Shown here piece by piece: positions 17,039 to 27,594 of a stretch of 64,000 nucleotides of DNA. The first letter of the stretch is position 1. Each line of letters starts with the position of its first letter. Both the position numbers and the translations under genes were made by a program. This DNA is from CAVSJJ01 sp963728395 (GTDB taxonomy: Bacteria; Actinomycetota; Actinomycetes; Actinomycetales; Dermatophilaceae). The stretch covers positions 434,001 through 498,000 of the forward strand of contig CAVSJJ010000003.1 in NCBI GenBank assembly GCA_963728395.1, given 5' to 3'. The notes beneath the pieces were generated by a model. It made no database searches. It was given only the letters and a program-made list of their open reading frames with translations, and had not been told where the DNA came from.

Positions 17039-17874
17039 ATCTCCTCGTGGACGTCCGGATCGCCGCCGAACAGCCGCCCGTCGGGCCGGCCCAGGGCGCT
17101 GATCGCCGCCATCTCCTCATCCGAGAGCTCGAACCCGAAGAGCTCGAGGTTGGCCCGCTGGCGCTGCGGAGTGGCCGACTTCGGCAGGGGCACCGTGCCG
17201 AGCTGGACATGCCACCGGAGGATCGCCTGGGCGGGGGAGACACCGTGGGTCTCGGCCGCCGCGACGACGGGCGCCTCGGTGTACGGCGCGCTGGCCTTGC
17301 CGAGCGGGCTCCAGGACTCGGTGCGGATGCCGAGCCGCTCGTGGACGGCGCGCATCTCGACCTGGGGGAAGTACGGGTGCAGCTCGACCTGGTTGACGGC
17401 CGGGACGACGCCGCTCTCCTCGATGATCCGCTGGAGGTGAGCGTCGGTGAAGTTGCTGACCCCGATCGAGCGGACGAGACCGTCCAGCTGCGCATCGACG
17501 AGGGCCCGCCACGCCTCGGAGTAGCGGTCCTGGCTCGGGTTGGGCCAGTGGATGAGCGCCAGGTCGATCTGCTCGACGCCGAAGGCGGCCGCCGAGTCCC
17601 TCAGGGACCGCATCGCCTCGTCGTGGGCGTGGTGGCGCCCCGGGATCTTCGTCGTCAGCCGTACCTCGTCCCGGGGAAGCCCACTGCGGCGCAGGGCCTC
17701 GCCGACCTCGCGCTCGTTCTCGTAGTTGACGGCCGAGTCGATGAGCCGATAGCCGTTCTCGAGCGCCGCGACCATCGCGGCGATGCCGTCCTCACCGCGC
17801 AGCGGGTAGGTGCCGAAGCCGACCGCGGGCAGCACGGTCCCGTCGTTGAGCTCGTATGCCGTGGGAGAAGCCAT
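17035..17874 (-). CDS. Aldo/keto reductase
   Basis: 279 residues, NADPH-dependent reductase of the 2,5-diketo-D-gluconate reductase type. The catalytic tetrad is visible: RLIDSAVNYENE (Asp, Tyr), LTTKIPGRHH (Lys) and ALIHWPNP (His). GVSNFTDAHL, VNQVELHPYF and the cofactor end LPKSATPQRQRANLELF follow. Substrate is not predictable. First gene of a two-gene unit with DUF72. Confidence 0.9.
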   Translation of the reverse strand: MASPTAYELNDGTVLPAVGFGTYPLRGEDGIAAMVAALENGYRLIDSAVNYENEREVGEALRRSGLPRDEVRLTTKIPGRHHAHDEAMRSLRDSAAAFGVEQIDLALIHWPNPSQDRYSEAWRALVDAQLDGLVRSIGVSNFTDAHLQRIIEESGVVPAVNQVELHPYFPQVEMRAVHERLGIRTESWSPLGKASAPYTEAPVVAAAETHGVSPAQAILRWHVQLGTVPLPKSATPQRQRANLELFGFELSDEEMAAISALGRPDGRLFGGDPDVHEEM

Positions 17875-18084
17875 GAGCCCACGGTATGCCAGCCCTCCGG
17901 CCCACCCAGGCGGCCCCGGGCGAGGACTCCCGCGTCACAGTGGTCGCCACGCCTCATCCCCCTGACGCATCATGAGGGGTAGCAGGCGTGCGCGTGCGCC
18001 GCCGCCGTTTCCGCCGCGGGGGCGCCGGGTATGCCGCTGACGGGGTCGGAGGACCGGCTCCGCACGTCGCCCGAAGGAGGGTCG

Positions 18085-18258
18085 ATGGAAGTCCCCAGGG
18101 AGCAGATCACGCATTTCCTCAAGGAACGGGGCCAGCCCGAGAAGATCCCGCAGGCCGAGGAGCTCCTGCCGGACCCGGTCGACACCGACGAGCACGCGGG
18201 TCACCTCGCCGAACTCGGCATCGATGTGGAGGACATCGCCCACCAGGGCCTGGGCTGA
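18085..18258 (+). CDS. Small hypothetical protein
   Basis: 57 residues from ATG 18085, five bases after AAGGAGG. The product is acidic with no membrane segment (FLKERGQPEK, AEELLPDPVDTDEHAGHL). I do not recognise it. It precedes a second tiny gene and the UvrA-like ATPase on the same strand, but gaps of over 100 bp make co-transcription only possible. Confidence 0.6.
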   Translation: MEVPREQITHFLKERGQPEKIPQAEELLPDPVDTDEHAGHLAELGIDVEDIAHQGLG

Positions 18259-18380
18259 CCTCTCGGCCGCCCGCATCGCCGCCCGCCGCGCCCGGGCGGT
18301 GATGTATCTCAGGCGTGGTCGAGCGCTCCTGCAAACCAGCGCCCTCGCCGACCGGCGGGGGTGGGGGACAGGAGCAGGAC

Positions 18381-18596
18381 ATGGACATCACCACATGCCC
18401 GGAGTGCGGCCAGCTCGCCGAGGTGCTCCGGCGCGACGTGCTCGAGAGCACGGCGGGGCCGGTGGAGCACGCGAAGACCCTCTGCATCGAGGGACACCAC
18501 TTCCTCCTGCCGGTCGAGGTGCTCGCCCGGGGGTCCCGCCCTCGTGCCCGGCAGGTTGCTGAGCAGCCGCGGCCGGACCTGGGGCTACGCCGCTAG
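18381..18596 (+). CDS. Small CPECG protein (hypothetical)
   Basis: 71 residues from ATG 18381, eight bases after AGGAG. The N-terminal TTCPECGQLAEVLRR has a CxxC knuckle, with a later Cys-His region (KTLCIEGHHFLLPVE), which could bind one zinc. The basic tail (RGSRPRARQVAEQ) is low-complexity. It ends 49 bases before the UvrA-like ATPase. Function unknown. Confidence 0.6.
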   Translation: MDITTCPECGQLAEVLRRDVLESTAGPVEHAKTLCIEGHHFLLPVEVLARGSRPRARQVAEQPRPDLGLRR

Positions 18597-18644
18597 CCTT
18601 ACCGCTCTGGCGAGGATCCCCTTTCGCCGGGCGGAGGAGGCGTG

Positions 18645-21029
<2,385 letters not shown>

Positions 21030-21097
21030 CCACCGCTGACCGGCCGGGGGGAGTGGCTCGTCCGAGCCGGGGGCGTAGGGCGGAGACGCCGACGGGC

Positions 21098-21964
21098 CTA
21101 CCGGGTCCAGCCGTTGGGGGAGACGAAGCGATAGCCCCGGGCCTTGTAGTACTTGATGATCCGGTCCAGGGCCATGGGGGTGTTGCCCCGGAAGGCGTAG
21201 CCGATGACCTGGCGGCCCTCGTTCTCATGCATGAGGACGATGGGGTGGGAGGAGGAGGACCGGGTCGTCGCCCGGGCGACGGCCTTGTCCCGGAACGTCC
21301 TGCTGAGGTGGTGCGGCTGGCCGGAGTCACCGGCGCTCGCCGACCAGTACACGTTGTCCAGTCGCCGCTGGGCCAGGAGCCGTCTGGTGACGCTCGCCTG
21401 CTGGGAGCCGCCCGGACCCCGGAACCAGCACGGCCGGACCCCGGTCGTCGTGATGATGAGGTTCGTGGTGGTATCGATCTCCTTCGCCTGGGTGGCCGCC
21501 GCGAGGCGGTCGAAGTCGCCGAGCGGGGTGTAGATCATCCGGGGGTTGTGGTCGGTGAAGTACTGGGGGTGGTGATAGGTGTGGTTGCCGATCCACACCC
21601 CCGCTCCGGCGATGGCCTGGGCCTGCTTCGGATACTTCCTGACGTGCTGGCCGACGAGGAAGAAGGTGGCCTTGACGTGGTTGGCCTTCAGCACCCTGAG
21701 GATCTGCTGGGTGTAGGCCGGCGAGGGACCGTCATCGACGGTCAGGGCGACGGTCCTGCTCCGGGGAGTGGAGTAGCGGATGGCGCCGGAGGACGTCGGG
21801 CAGGCGCTGTGGGACAGGGATCCAGACCGGGCCACGTGGGCTCGGACGTGGTATCCGCCAGCCGGCCGGACCGAAGAAGGGTGGACGGTGACCGGTCGAG
21901 CGGCGGCGCTCGTTGCCGAGCCCAGCAGGGCCAGGGAGAGAACCGCGGTGGCGAGGCGATGAAT
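21098..21964 (-). CDS. Secreted polysaccharide deacetylase, apparent ATT start
   Basis: A NodB-domain protein with TVDDGPSP, NHTYHHPQ, CWFRGPGGS and IVLMHENEG, so metal and catalytic residues are present. It probably de-N-acetylates cell-wall or extracellular amino-sugar polymers. The first ATG/GTG/TTG in frame is GTG 21835, after the signal peptide. Upstream in the same frame, ATT 21964 follows GGGAGA at six bases and begins an export signal (HRLATAVLSLALLGSATSAAARP) that aligns with the paralog next door. I therefore call 288 residues from ATT. Confidence 0.75.
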   Translation of the reverse strand: MHRLATAVLSLALLGSATSAAARPVTVHPSSVRPAGGYHVRAHVARSGSLSHSACPTSSGAIRYSTPRSRTVALTVDDGPSPAYTQQILRVLKANHVKATFFLVGQHVRKYPKQAQAIAGAGVWIGNHTYHHPQYFTDHNPRMIYTPLGDFDRLAAATQAKEIDTTTNLIITTTGVRPCWFRGPGGSQQASVTRRLLAQRRLDNVYWSASAGDSGQPHHLSRTFRDKAVARATTRSSSSHPIVLMHENEGRQVIGYAFRGNTPMALDRIIKYYKARGYRFVSPNGWTR

Positions 21965-21986
21965 CGGACTTCTCCCAACTGGTCGA

Positions 21987-22967
21987 CTACGTGGCCCAGC
22001 CGGTGGGGGAGACGAAGCGATACCCCCGGGCCTTGTAGAACTTGATGACCCGGTCCAGGGCCTTGGGGGTGTTGCCCCGGAAGGCGTAGCCGGAGGTCTG
22101 CAGCCCGTCGCTCTCGTGCATCAGGATGATCGGGTGGCGGTACAGCGGGTGCTCGCAGGCGTAGACGATGCGGTTCTGGTACGAGGCGCTGAGGTGCGAG
22201 GGCTGCGCCCAGTCCCGGGGGTCGTTGGACCAGTACACGTTGGCCAGGTGACGAGAGCGCACCGCCGAGCGGGTGGAGGAGGAGAACTGCGATCCGCCGG
22301 GGCCCCGGAACCAGCACGGCCGCACGCCGGTCGCCTTGACGATGGACGCCGTCGCGGCGTCGATCTCGGTCGCCTTGCGGGCTGTCGTGAGCTTGTCGAA
22401 CCAGTTGTTGGGCCAGTGCATGAAGCCCGCCCGGATGGTGGACTGCCTCTGCGGGTGGTGGTAGGTGTGGTTGCCGATCCACATCCCCGCATCAGCAATG
22501 GCCCGCGCCTGCTCGGGGTACATGTCCACGTGCTTGCCGACCAGGAAGAAGGTCGCCTTGACGTGGTTGGCCTTGAGCACCGCCAGGATCTGGGCGGTGT
22601 ACTTCGGCGACGGTCCGTCGTCGAAGGTCAGCGCGATGGTCTTGCCCGACCCACCGGCAGAGTACTGGGGCGCACCCGTGGTGGTCGGGCACGCGGTGTG
22701 GGCCGCGGAACCGGCCCGAACCCTCCGGAACCCGATCCTGAACCCGGCGGTCGGTCGGACCCGAGCGGGGTCGACGGCGCGGACGCCTCCGGGGCCGGCG
22801 CCGACCGGTCGGGCAACGGCCACCGAGGCGGGGGCCAGCAGCGACAGAGCGAGGACCGAGGTGGCCAGCCGCCGGGCGGTGAGCATTCTCTCCGGCCGCA
22901 GGGCAGCGACGAACCTGGCCGACGCTTCGGACGGGACCGACGCCTCGCGTCGACCGCTCCGGTCCAT
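21987..22967 (-). CDS. Secreted polysaccharide deacetylase
   Basis: 326 residues from ATG 22967 (GTG 22970 alternative; GGAGG eight bases ahead of the ATG). A long basic N-region precedes the signal helix (RRLATSVLALSLLAPASVAVA); ATG 22886 could give a shorter export signal. The NodB domain carries LTFDDGPSP, NHTYHHPQ, CWFRGPGGS and IILMHESDG. It is a paralog of the next gene, 22 bases downstream, showing a tandem duplication. Both end in a YKARGYRFVSP motif. Confidence 0.9.
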   Translation of the reverse strand: MDRSGRREASVPSEASARFVAALRPERMLTARRLATSVLALSLLAPASVAVARPVGAGPGGVRAVDPARVRPTAGFRIGFRRVRAGSAAHTACPTTTGAPQYSAGGSGKTIALTFDDGPSPKYTAQILAVLKANHVKATFFLVGKHVDMYPEQARAIADAGMWIGNHTYHHPQRQSTIRAGFMHWPNNWFDKLTTARKATEIDAATASIVKATGVRPCWFRGPGGSQFSSSTRSAVRSRHLANVYWSNDPRDWAQPSHLSASYQNRIVYACEHPLYRHPIILMHESDGLQTSGYAFRGNTPKALDRVIKFYKARGYRFVSPTGWAT

Positions 22968-22970
22968 CAC

Positions 22971-23191
22971 TCAGTCCTCCAGACGCGACCCGAGCACGGT
23001 CGCCTCGCACATCAGACGTCCGGTTGGCGGCGGTTCGGCGCACCGGACGAGAACCGCATACACCTGATCCGTTGCGACCGTTCCGACACGGGCCAGTCCG
23101 GCTCACCCTCCCTATCGGCCGAAACGAGCCGACCTACGTCCCGGGCCGCAATCTTGGCGATGCACGAACCCCGCCGGGCGCGACGCAGGTC
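22971..23191. other. Intergenic region upstream of the deacetylase pair
   Basis: About 220 bp between a methyltransferase end and the deacetylase operon start. It should hold the operon promoter, but I cannot choose among weak candidates. No gene, repeat or RNA structure is apparent. Confidence 0.4.
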
Positions 23192-23977
23192 TCACCCCTG
23201 CGCTGACGGTGACGCCCCGGACTGCTCGACGAGGGGAGAAGCGGCGGGCTTGCGATAGACCGAGACGTGGCTCGGGCTGTCGCCGGTGAAGGGGGAGCGG
23301 CGCCAGTCGGCGTCGCGTCGCTCGAGCTCGAGACCGGCCAGCCGGGCCATGAGGTCGCACTCGGCCGGCCAGACGAACCGGAAGTGGTGCGGCCCGTAGC
23401 GGAAGGAACCGTCCGGCTCGCGCGTGTAGTGGTGTGACGTCGCCCGTTGGGTCACCAGGTCGTAGGTGTCGAACCCGACGTGGTCGGTGCTCACCTCGAA
23501 CGGCACCGCGGCCTGCCCGGGCGGCATCCGGCGCAGGGCCGGGACGCCGAGCTCGATGACGAACCTCCCACCCGGTCTCAGGTGACGAGCGGCGTTCGCG
23601 AAGCAGGCGACCTGCTCGTCCTGGGTCCGGAGGTTACCGAGCGTATTGAAGACGAGGTAGACGAGCGAGAACCCGCCGTCGACGGGGAGGTCCGTCCTCG
23701 CCATGTCGCCGACGACGACCGGCACGTCGTCGGTCTTGCCGCGCAGCACCGCGGCCATCGGCTCGGACAGCTCGATGCCGCTCACCGGGATGCCGCGGGC
23801 CGCCAGCGCGATGGCGACCCGGCCGGTGCCGACGGCCAGCTCGAGCGCCGGGCCGTCGCCGGCGAGCTCGGCGAGGGCGTCGACGGTGGGACCGAGCACC
23901 TCGGCGGCGAACATGCCCGCCGACCCGGAGTCGTAGCGGGCGGCGTCCTCGGCGTCCCATATGTCGCTGCTCGTCAT
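23192..23977 (-). CDS. SAM-dependent methyltransferase (class I)
   Basis: 261 residues. The SAM site is seen as ALELAVGTGRVAIALA, followed by GIELSEPMAAVL, VVGDMARTDLP and a LRPGGRFVIELG strand, as in Methyltransf_25-type enzymes. It is a small-molecule methyltransferase of unknown substrate. ATG 23977 is preferred; an upstream GTG would add 27 residues without homology. Single gene, with the palindromic repeat copy 1 about 120 bp upstream. Confidence 0.85.
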   Translation of the reverse strand: MTSSDIWDAEDAARYDSGSAGMFAAEVLGPTVDALAELAGDGPALELAVGTGRVAIALAARGIPVSGIELSEPMAAVLRGKTDDVPVVVGDMARTDLPVDGGFSLVYLVFNTLGNLRTQDEQVACFANAARHLRPGGRFVIELGVPALRRMPPGQAAVPFEVSTDHVGFDTYDLVTQRATSHHYTREPDGSFRYGPHHFRFVWPAECDLMARLAGLELERRDADWRRSPFTGDSPSHVSVYRKPAASPLVEQSGASPSAQG

Positions 23978-24094
23978 GTCCTGCGACGATGCCGGGTGCA
24001 CGGGTGCGACGCATCCGAGTTTCCGCGCTCGTGACGCTGCCGGGTGTCGACGCCGCATCAGGTTGGCCGTGGCGTGCCGTCCGACATGGGCGGG

Positions 24095-24185
24095 TCCGTC
24101 GACGGACAGGTTCCTGCAGGACGGCCGTGGTGCAACACCTCCGTTCGGCAGGAACCTCTGCTAGCAGAGGTTCCTGCCGGGACGG
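24095..24185. repeat. Palindromic dispersed repeat, copy 1
   Basis: About 90 bp made of nested palindromes: GTCCGTCGACGGAC at 24095-24108, a degenerate central GGTGCAACACC, and a perfect 34 bp palindrome at 24146-24179 centred on CTGCTAGCAG. The arms share AGGTTCCTGC with the first part. A second copy lies inverted at 46106-46190. No coding function is seen. Confidence 0.85.
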
Positions 24186-24335
24186 AGGGGCGAGCAGGGG
24201 GCGGCGGGCCGTCGGTGAGTTTCGCCGATAATCGACATTATGTCATTACACCTCAGCGTCCGCGGCTCCCCCTGCCACGGCCGCCGTGGGATCACCCGTC
24301 CGCGGGCTCCCCGGCCAGCCGAGTCGGTTCACCCG
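24186..24335. other. Intergenic region with AT-rich operator-like patch
   Basis: Following repeat copy 1, this 150 bp segment runs to the 3' end of the anti-sigma-like gene. Its only unusual part is the AT-rich stretch at 24229-24249, which includes TAATCGACATTA with short inverted arms. No gene is supported. Confidence 0.4.
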
Positions 24336-25289
24336 TCAGTGGGTCTTCTTCGCGCCCTCGCCGTGGGAGTGCACCCGGGACCTGCGCGAGGATGTCGAGT
24401 CGCTCGTCGCGGAGTCGGCCTGTCTCGTCGCGGCCGTCGTCGGCTTCGCCGGCCTGGTGGGCTTGGTGTGCCTCACCGATGGTGACGACGTGGCCGCGGT
24501 CTCCGGCTCGACCGGCTCCGCCTGCTGGGTCGACTTCGCCGGCTTGGCCGGCTTGGCCGGCTTGGCCTTCCTCGCCTTGGTGGTCGGCTTGGTCGGGTGC
24601 TTGGCGGCGACGACCTTCGAACAGTATCCGTCGAGGGCCGCCTCGCCCTCAGCGACCGCGACGAGCTCGGCATATCGCGCCGAGGTCCGGGGCAGGCCGC
24701 CGGACCGGTAGGCCGTGCACAGGCCATAGGCCGCAGCCCCCAGCGCCGGCTCCTCCCCGGGTTCGGCGGAGGCCGGGTCGCTGGCGGGATCCATGCCGGG
24801 CTCCGTGGTCGGATCCGCGCCGGGCTCCGCGGTCGGATCCGCGGTGGAGTCGGTCGTCGGGTCGGCGCTCGAGGTGTCGCTCGACGGTTCCGGCGCGGTG
24901 GCGCCCGCCGGGGACGGTGCGCCGGGCAGCACCCGGTTGGCCACGGCCTGAAGCGGGCCGGGCAGCTGACCGGCGTACGCGGCGGCGGACATCCCACCCA
25001 TGAGCAGGGCCGCACCGGTCAGCGCGGCCGCGAGCCGGCGCCGCAGGGGCGAGCGCACGCTCGCCGGGCTGATGACGGGCTCGGCCTCGGCGACGACCGA
25101 GCCCGGTCCGAAGGCGAGGAAGGCCGCGATGGCGTCTGCTCCCTCGGCCAGCTCCTCCGGCGTGGCCGGTGACACGGCCGCCCGGAACAGGGCGTCGAGC
25201 TCCGGGGACAGGATGTCGGTTCGTCCGGCGAGGAACATGTCGGCGACGCCGAAGCCGTCGCTGCGGCCGGAGACGGTGTTTCTGCTCAT
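24336..25289 (-). CDS. Putative membrane anti-sigma factor
   Basis: 317 residues. The N-terminal 85 (LSPELDALFRAAVSPATPEEL, AIAAFLAF) resembles the cytosolic part of actinobacterial sigma partners. One membrane helix (LAAALTGAALLMGGMSAAAYAG, about 89-110) leads to an exported tail with DPTTxxxADP repeats, a two-cysteine segment (YGLCTAYRSGG ... LDGYCSKVV) and a Lys/Pro/Ala-rich, strongly basic C-terminus. It lies four bases after the ECF sigma gene, so the anti-sigma role is inferred from position and topology. Confidence 0.65.
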   Translation of the reverse strand: MSRNTVSGRSDGFGVADMFLAGRTDILSPELDALFRAAVSPATPEELAEGADAIAAFLAFGPGSVVAEAEPVISPASVRSPLRRRLAAALTGAALLMGGMSAAAYAGQLPGPLQAVANRVLPGAPSPAGATAPEPSSDTSSADPTTDSTADPTAEPGADPTTEPGMDPASDPASAEPGEEPALGAAAYGLCTAYRSGGLPRTSARYAELVAVAEGEAALDGYCSKVVAAKHPTKPTTKARKAKPAKPAKPAKSTQQAEPVEPETAATSSPSVRHTKPTRPAKPTTAATRQADSATSDSTSSRRSRVHSHGEGAKKTH

Positions 25290-25293
25290 AGCA

Positions 25294-25878
25294 CTAGGAG
25301 AACGAGAGTTCGGTGCCGGCCGTTACAGCGACCTGGTCCGCGGCGAGGTGTGCCTCGAGGCGCCGCAGGGCCCGGTGCACGGTGACCCGCACCGCGCCGG
25401 GCGTGCGCCCGGTGACCTCCGCGACGTCGGCGACGTCCAGGCCCATGACGACGCGCAGGGTGACGAGCTCGGCCTGGGGCTTGGGCAGCCGGGCGATGAG
25501 GTCGATGGCCGCCTGGGAGGACATCTTGGCCGCCACGAGCGCGGCCGGGTCGCTCCCGTCGCCCCCCTGGTCGAACGACTCGATGTCGTCGACCAGGTCC
25601 ACCCGGCGGTGGGCGGCCGAGCGGACCTGGTCGATGTAGTGGTTGCGGGCGACGGTGACGAGCCAGCGCCGGAAGCCTGCCTCGGTGCCGGAGAACCGGT
25701 CGAGGGTCTCGATGACGCGCATCCAGGCGACGCTGGCGACATCCTCGGCGTCCCCGCCGGCGAGCACCCGCAGGTAGCGCAACAGCATCGGCTGCGCGTC
25801 GCGCCAGATCTCGCCGAAGGCGAGTGGGTCGCCGCTCTGCGCACGCTCGAGCAGGTCATCGAACCTGGAGCCGAGCAT
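25294..25878 (-). CDS. ECF RNA polymerase sigma factor
   Basis: 194 residues. Region 2 is seen as DVASVAWMRVIETLDRF and FRRWLVTVARNHYIDQVR; region 4 as LPKPQAELVTLRVVMGLDVADVAEVTG ending in an HTH (TPGAVRVTVHRALRRLEAH). It directs RNA polymerase to a stress or envelope regulon. ATG 25878 has GGAGAG upstream. It is the first gene of a two-gene unit with the anti-sigma-like protein; a hairpin GGACGC-GCTT-GCGTCC lies in its leader at 25918-25933. Confidence 0.92.
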   Translation of the reverse strand: MLGSRFDDLLERAQSGDPLAFGEIWRDAQPMLLRYLRVLAGGDAEDVASVAWMRVIETLDRFSGTEAGFRRWLVTVARNHYIDQVRSAAHRRVDLVDDIESFDQGGDGSDPAALVAAKMSSQAAIDLIARLPKPQAELVTLRVVMGLDVADVAEVTGRTPGAVRVTVHRALRRLEAHLAADQVAVTAGTELSFS

Positions 25879-26057
25879 GGACGTGTCTCTCCGGTCGTCG
25901 AATGGGTCGCCGAGGGCGGACGCGCTTGCGTCCACCCTCATTCCTATCGACCCGGCCCCGGAGCGCACCACGACCGTACGGCTCGCGCGGCATCGTCCGA
26001 ACGGCCGGTGACCACCGGGCGTGCCGGACGCACCAGCGGATCGCCGCCGACGGGGGC

Positions 26058-26633
26058 TCAGCCCTCCTCGGACCCCGTGAGCGAGGCGTCCGAGCCGGAG
26101 GCTGCCCCCTCGCCGCCCTCGGCTGACTGCTCGACGTAGCCCTCCGGGTCCTTGTCCGTCGGCTCGATGCCGGACGCCGCGTGGAGCGCCTGGAAGCGCA
26201 GGAACTGCACGGCGATGTCGTGCCGCAGGGCGAGGTCCGCCTGCTGCCGGAAGTCGGCGAGGTCCTGACGCTCCTCCTCCCCCATGTGGTCGCTGTTCGC
26301 CACGTTGGCGTCGACGACGGCCCGCCACCACTCCTCGGTCCCCACGTCGTGGTCGCTCACCCGCCGGATCGCGTCGCGGAGCTCGTTGTGGTCCTTGACC
26401 GCGTCCTGGACCTCCTCCGCGGCGCTCTCCGCGTCGGCGGCGCCGGTGCCGAGGGCGAGCAGATGGGGGTAGAAGAAGCGCTCCTCGGCCTCGGCATGGG
26501 TCTCGAGGAGGATGGCCAACCGCTCCCACAGCGCGGCAAGACCGCCGAGGTCCTCGCGGGGGAACTCCTCGAGGACGGCGAAACTGCGCCGCTGCTCCTC
26601 GTGCTGATGGGCGATGACCTCGGTGATGTCCAC
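26058..26633 (-). CDS. Hemerythrin-like HHE domain protein
   Basis: 191 residues. Iron ligands are seen in DITEVIAHQHEEQRR, HAEAEERFFYPHL, VKDHNELRDAI and NSDHMGEEE, forming the HHE four-helix bundle that binds a di-iron centre and O2 or NO. The C-terminal 35 residues are acidic and disordered. The start is GTG 26633, five bases after AGGAG. Single gene. Confidence 0.9.
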   Translation of the reverse strand: MDITEVIAHQHEEQRRSFAVLEEFPREDLGGLAALWERLAILLETHAEAEERFFYPHLLALGTGAADAESAAEEVQDAVKDHNELRDAIRRVSDHDVGTEEWWRAVVDANVANSDHMGEEERQDLADFRQQADLALRHDIAVQFLRFQALHAASGIEPTDKDPEGYVEQSAEGGEGAASGSDASLTGSEEG

Positions 26634-26745
26634 GGGTACTCCTGTCGATGGGGGTGCGCGGTCCGGGAGTGCCGCGCGGGCCGAAGGTCGCCTACCCGCG
26701 CCCGGCACCCCCCAACCGCCCCCGGCCACCAGCCCGGCGCGTGCG

Positions 26746-26751
26746 TAGGCT
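26746..26751 (+). promoter_or_regulatory. -10 box of leaderless DUF1028 gene
   Basis: TAGGCT lies six bases before GTG 26758, and no ribosome site is present. Confidence 0.6.
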
Positions 26752-26757
26752 GGCCCG

Positions 26758-27588
26758 GTGACGTTCTCGATCGTGGCTCGGCAGGGCGAGGCCTACGGTG
26801 TCGCCGTCGCGAGCAAGTTCCTGGCCGTCGGGTCGGTCGTCCCCGGCGCCCGTCTCGGCGTGGGAGCGGTGGCGACCCAGGCCTTGGCCCGGACCGCCTA
26901 CGTGCCGGAGCTGCTCGACGCCCTCGCCGCCGGGCTGCCGTGCCGAGAAGCGCTCGAACGGGCCGTCGCCGCCGACGCGGGCGGGCTCGAGCGGCAGGTG
27001 GGCATCGTCGGGCCGGACGGCGCCGCGTCGCACACCGGTGGCGGCTGCATGCCGTGGGCCGGCGGACGCACCGGTACCCGGGGCGAGACCGCATACGCCA
27101 TCCAGGGCAACATCCTCACCGGCCCCGAGGTCGTCGACGCGATGGAGCGGGCCTGGCTGGACTCGGCTGGGCACCCCTTCGCCCGTCGGCTGCTCGCGGC
27201 CCTGCTCGCCGGCGATGCCGCGGGCGGCGACAGCCGGGGTCGGCAGAGCGCCGCGCTGTATGCCGTGGCGCCGGGCACCGGCTACGACGCCTGCGGGACG
27301 CTCGCCGACCTCCGGGTCGATGACCACCCCGAGGCGCCGCACGAGCTCGCCCGCATCGTGGCCCTCCACGAGCTCTACTTCGGGGCCCCCGAGGACGTGC
27401 GCCCCCTCCAGGGTGAGCTGCGCGCCGAGGTCACCGGGCGGCTGTCGGCGCTGGGTGTCGGCGGCGGCGACCTCGAGAAGGACCTCGAACGGTGGATGGG
27501 CGAGGTCAACCTGGAGTCGCGGATCGCCGGCGGTGGCATCGACGCCCGGGTCCTCGAGGTGCTCCGGAGCGCCACTCCCGACGCCTGA
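26758..27588 (+). CDS. DUF1028 family protein
   Basis: 276 residues. The DUF1028 pattern is clear: TFSIVARQGEAYGVAVASK, VGSVVPGARLGVGAVATQ, HTGGGCMPWAG and YAIQGNILTG. The fold is related to Ntn hydrolases (gamma-glutamyltransferase/isoaspartyl peptidase-like), but no activity is established. It appears leaderless, preceded by TAGGCT-N6-GTG. It converges on the membrane protein gene with a six-base gap. Confidence 0.85.
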   Translation: MTFSIVARQGEAYGVAVASKFLAVGSVVPGARLGVGAVATQALARTAYVPELLDALAAGLPCREALERAVAADAGGLERQVGIVGPDGAASHTGGGCMPWAGGRTGTRGETAYAIQGNILTGPEVVDAMERAWLDSAGHPFARRLLAALLAGDAAGGDSRGRQSAALYAVAPGTGYDACGTLADLRVDDHPEAPHELARIVALHELYFGAPEDVRPLQGELRAEVTGRLSALGVGGGDLEKDLERWMGEVNLESRIAGGGIDARVLEVLRSATPDA

Positions 27589-27594
27589 CCGGGC

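Noticed and set aside
24146..24179. The palindrome as a CRISPR repeat
   Set aside because: No regularly spaced copies; only two in the window, 22 kb apart and inverted.
24240..24485. An 81-residue frame starting at ATG 24240
   Set aside because: It is antisense to the end of the anti-sigma-like gene, lacks a ribosome site, and ends in low complexity.
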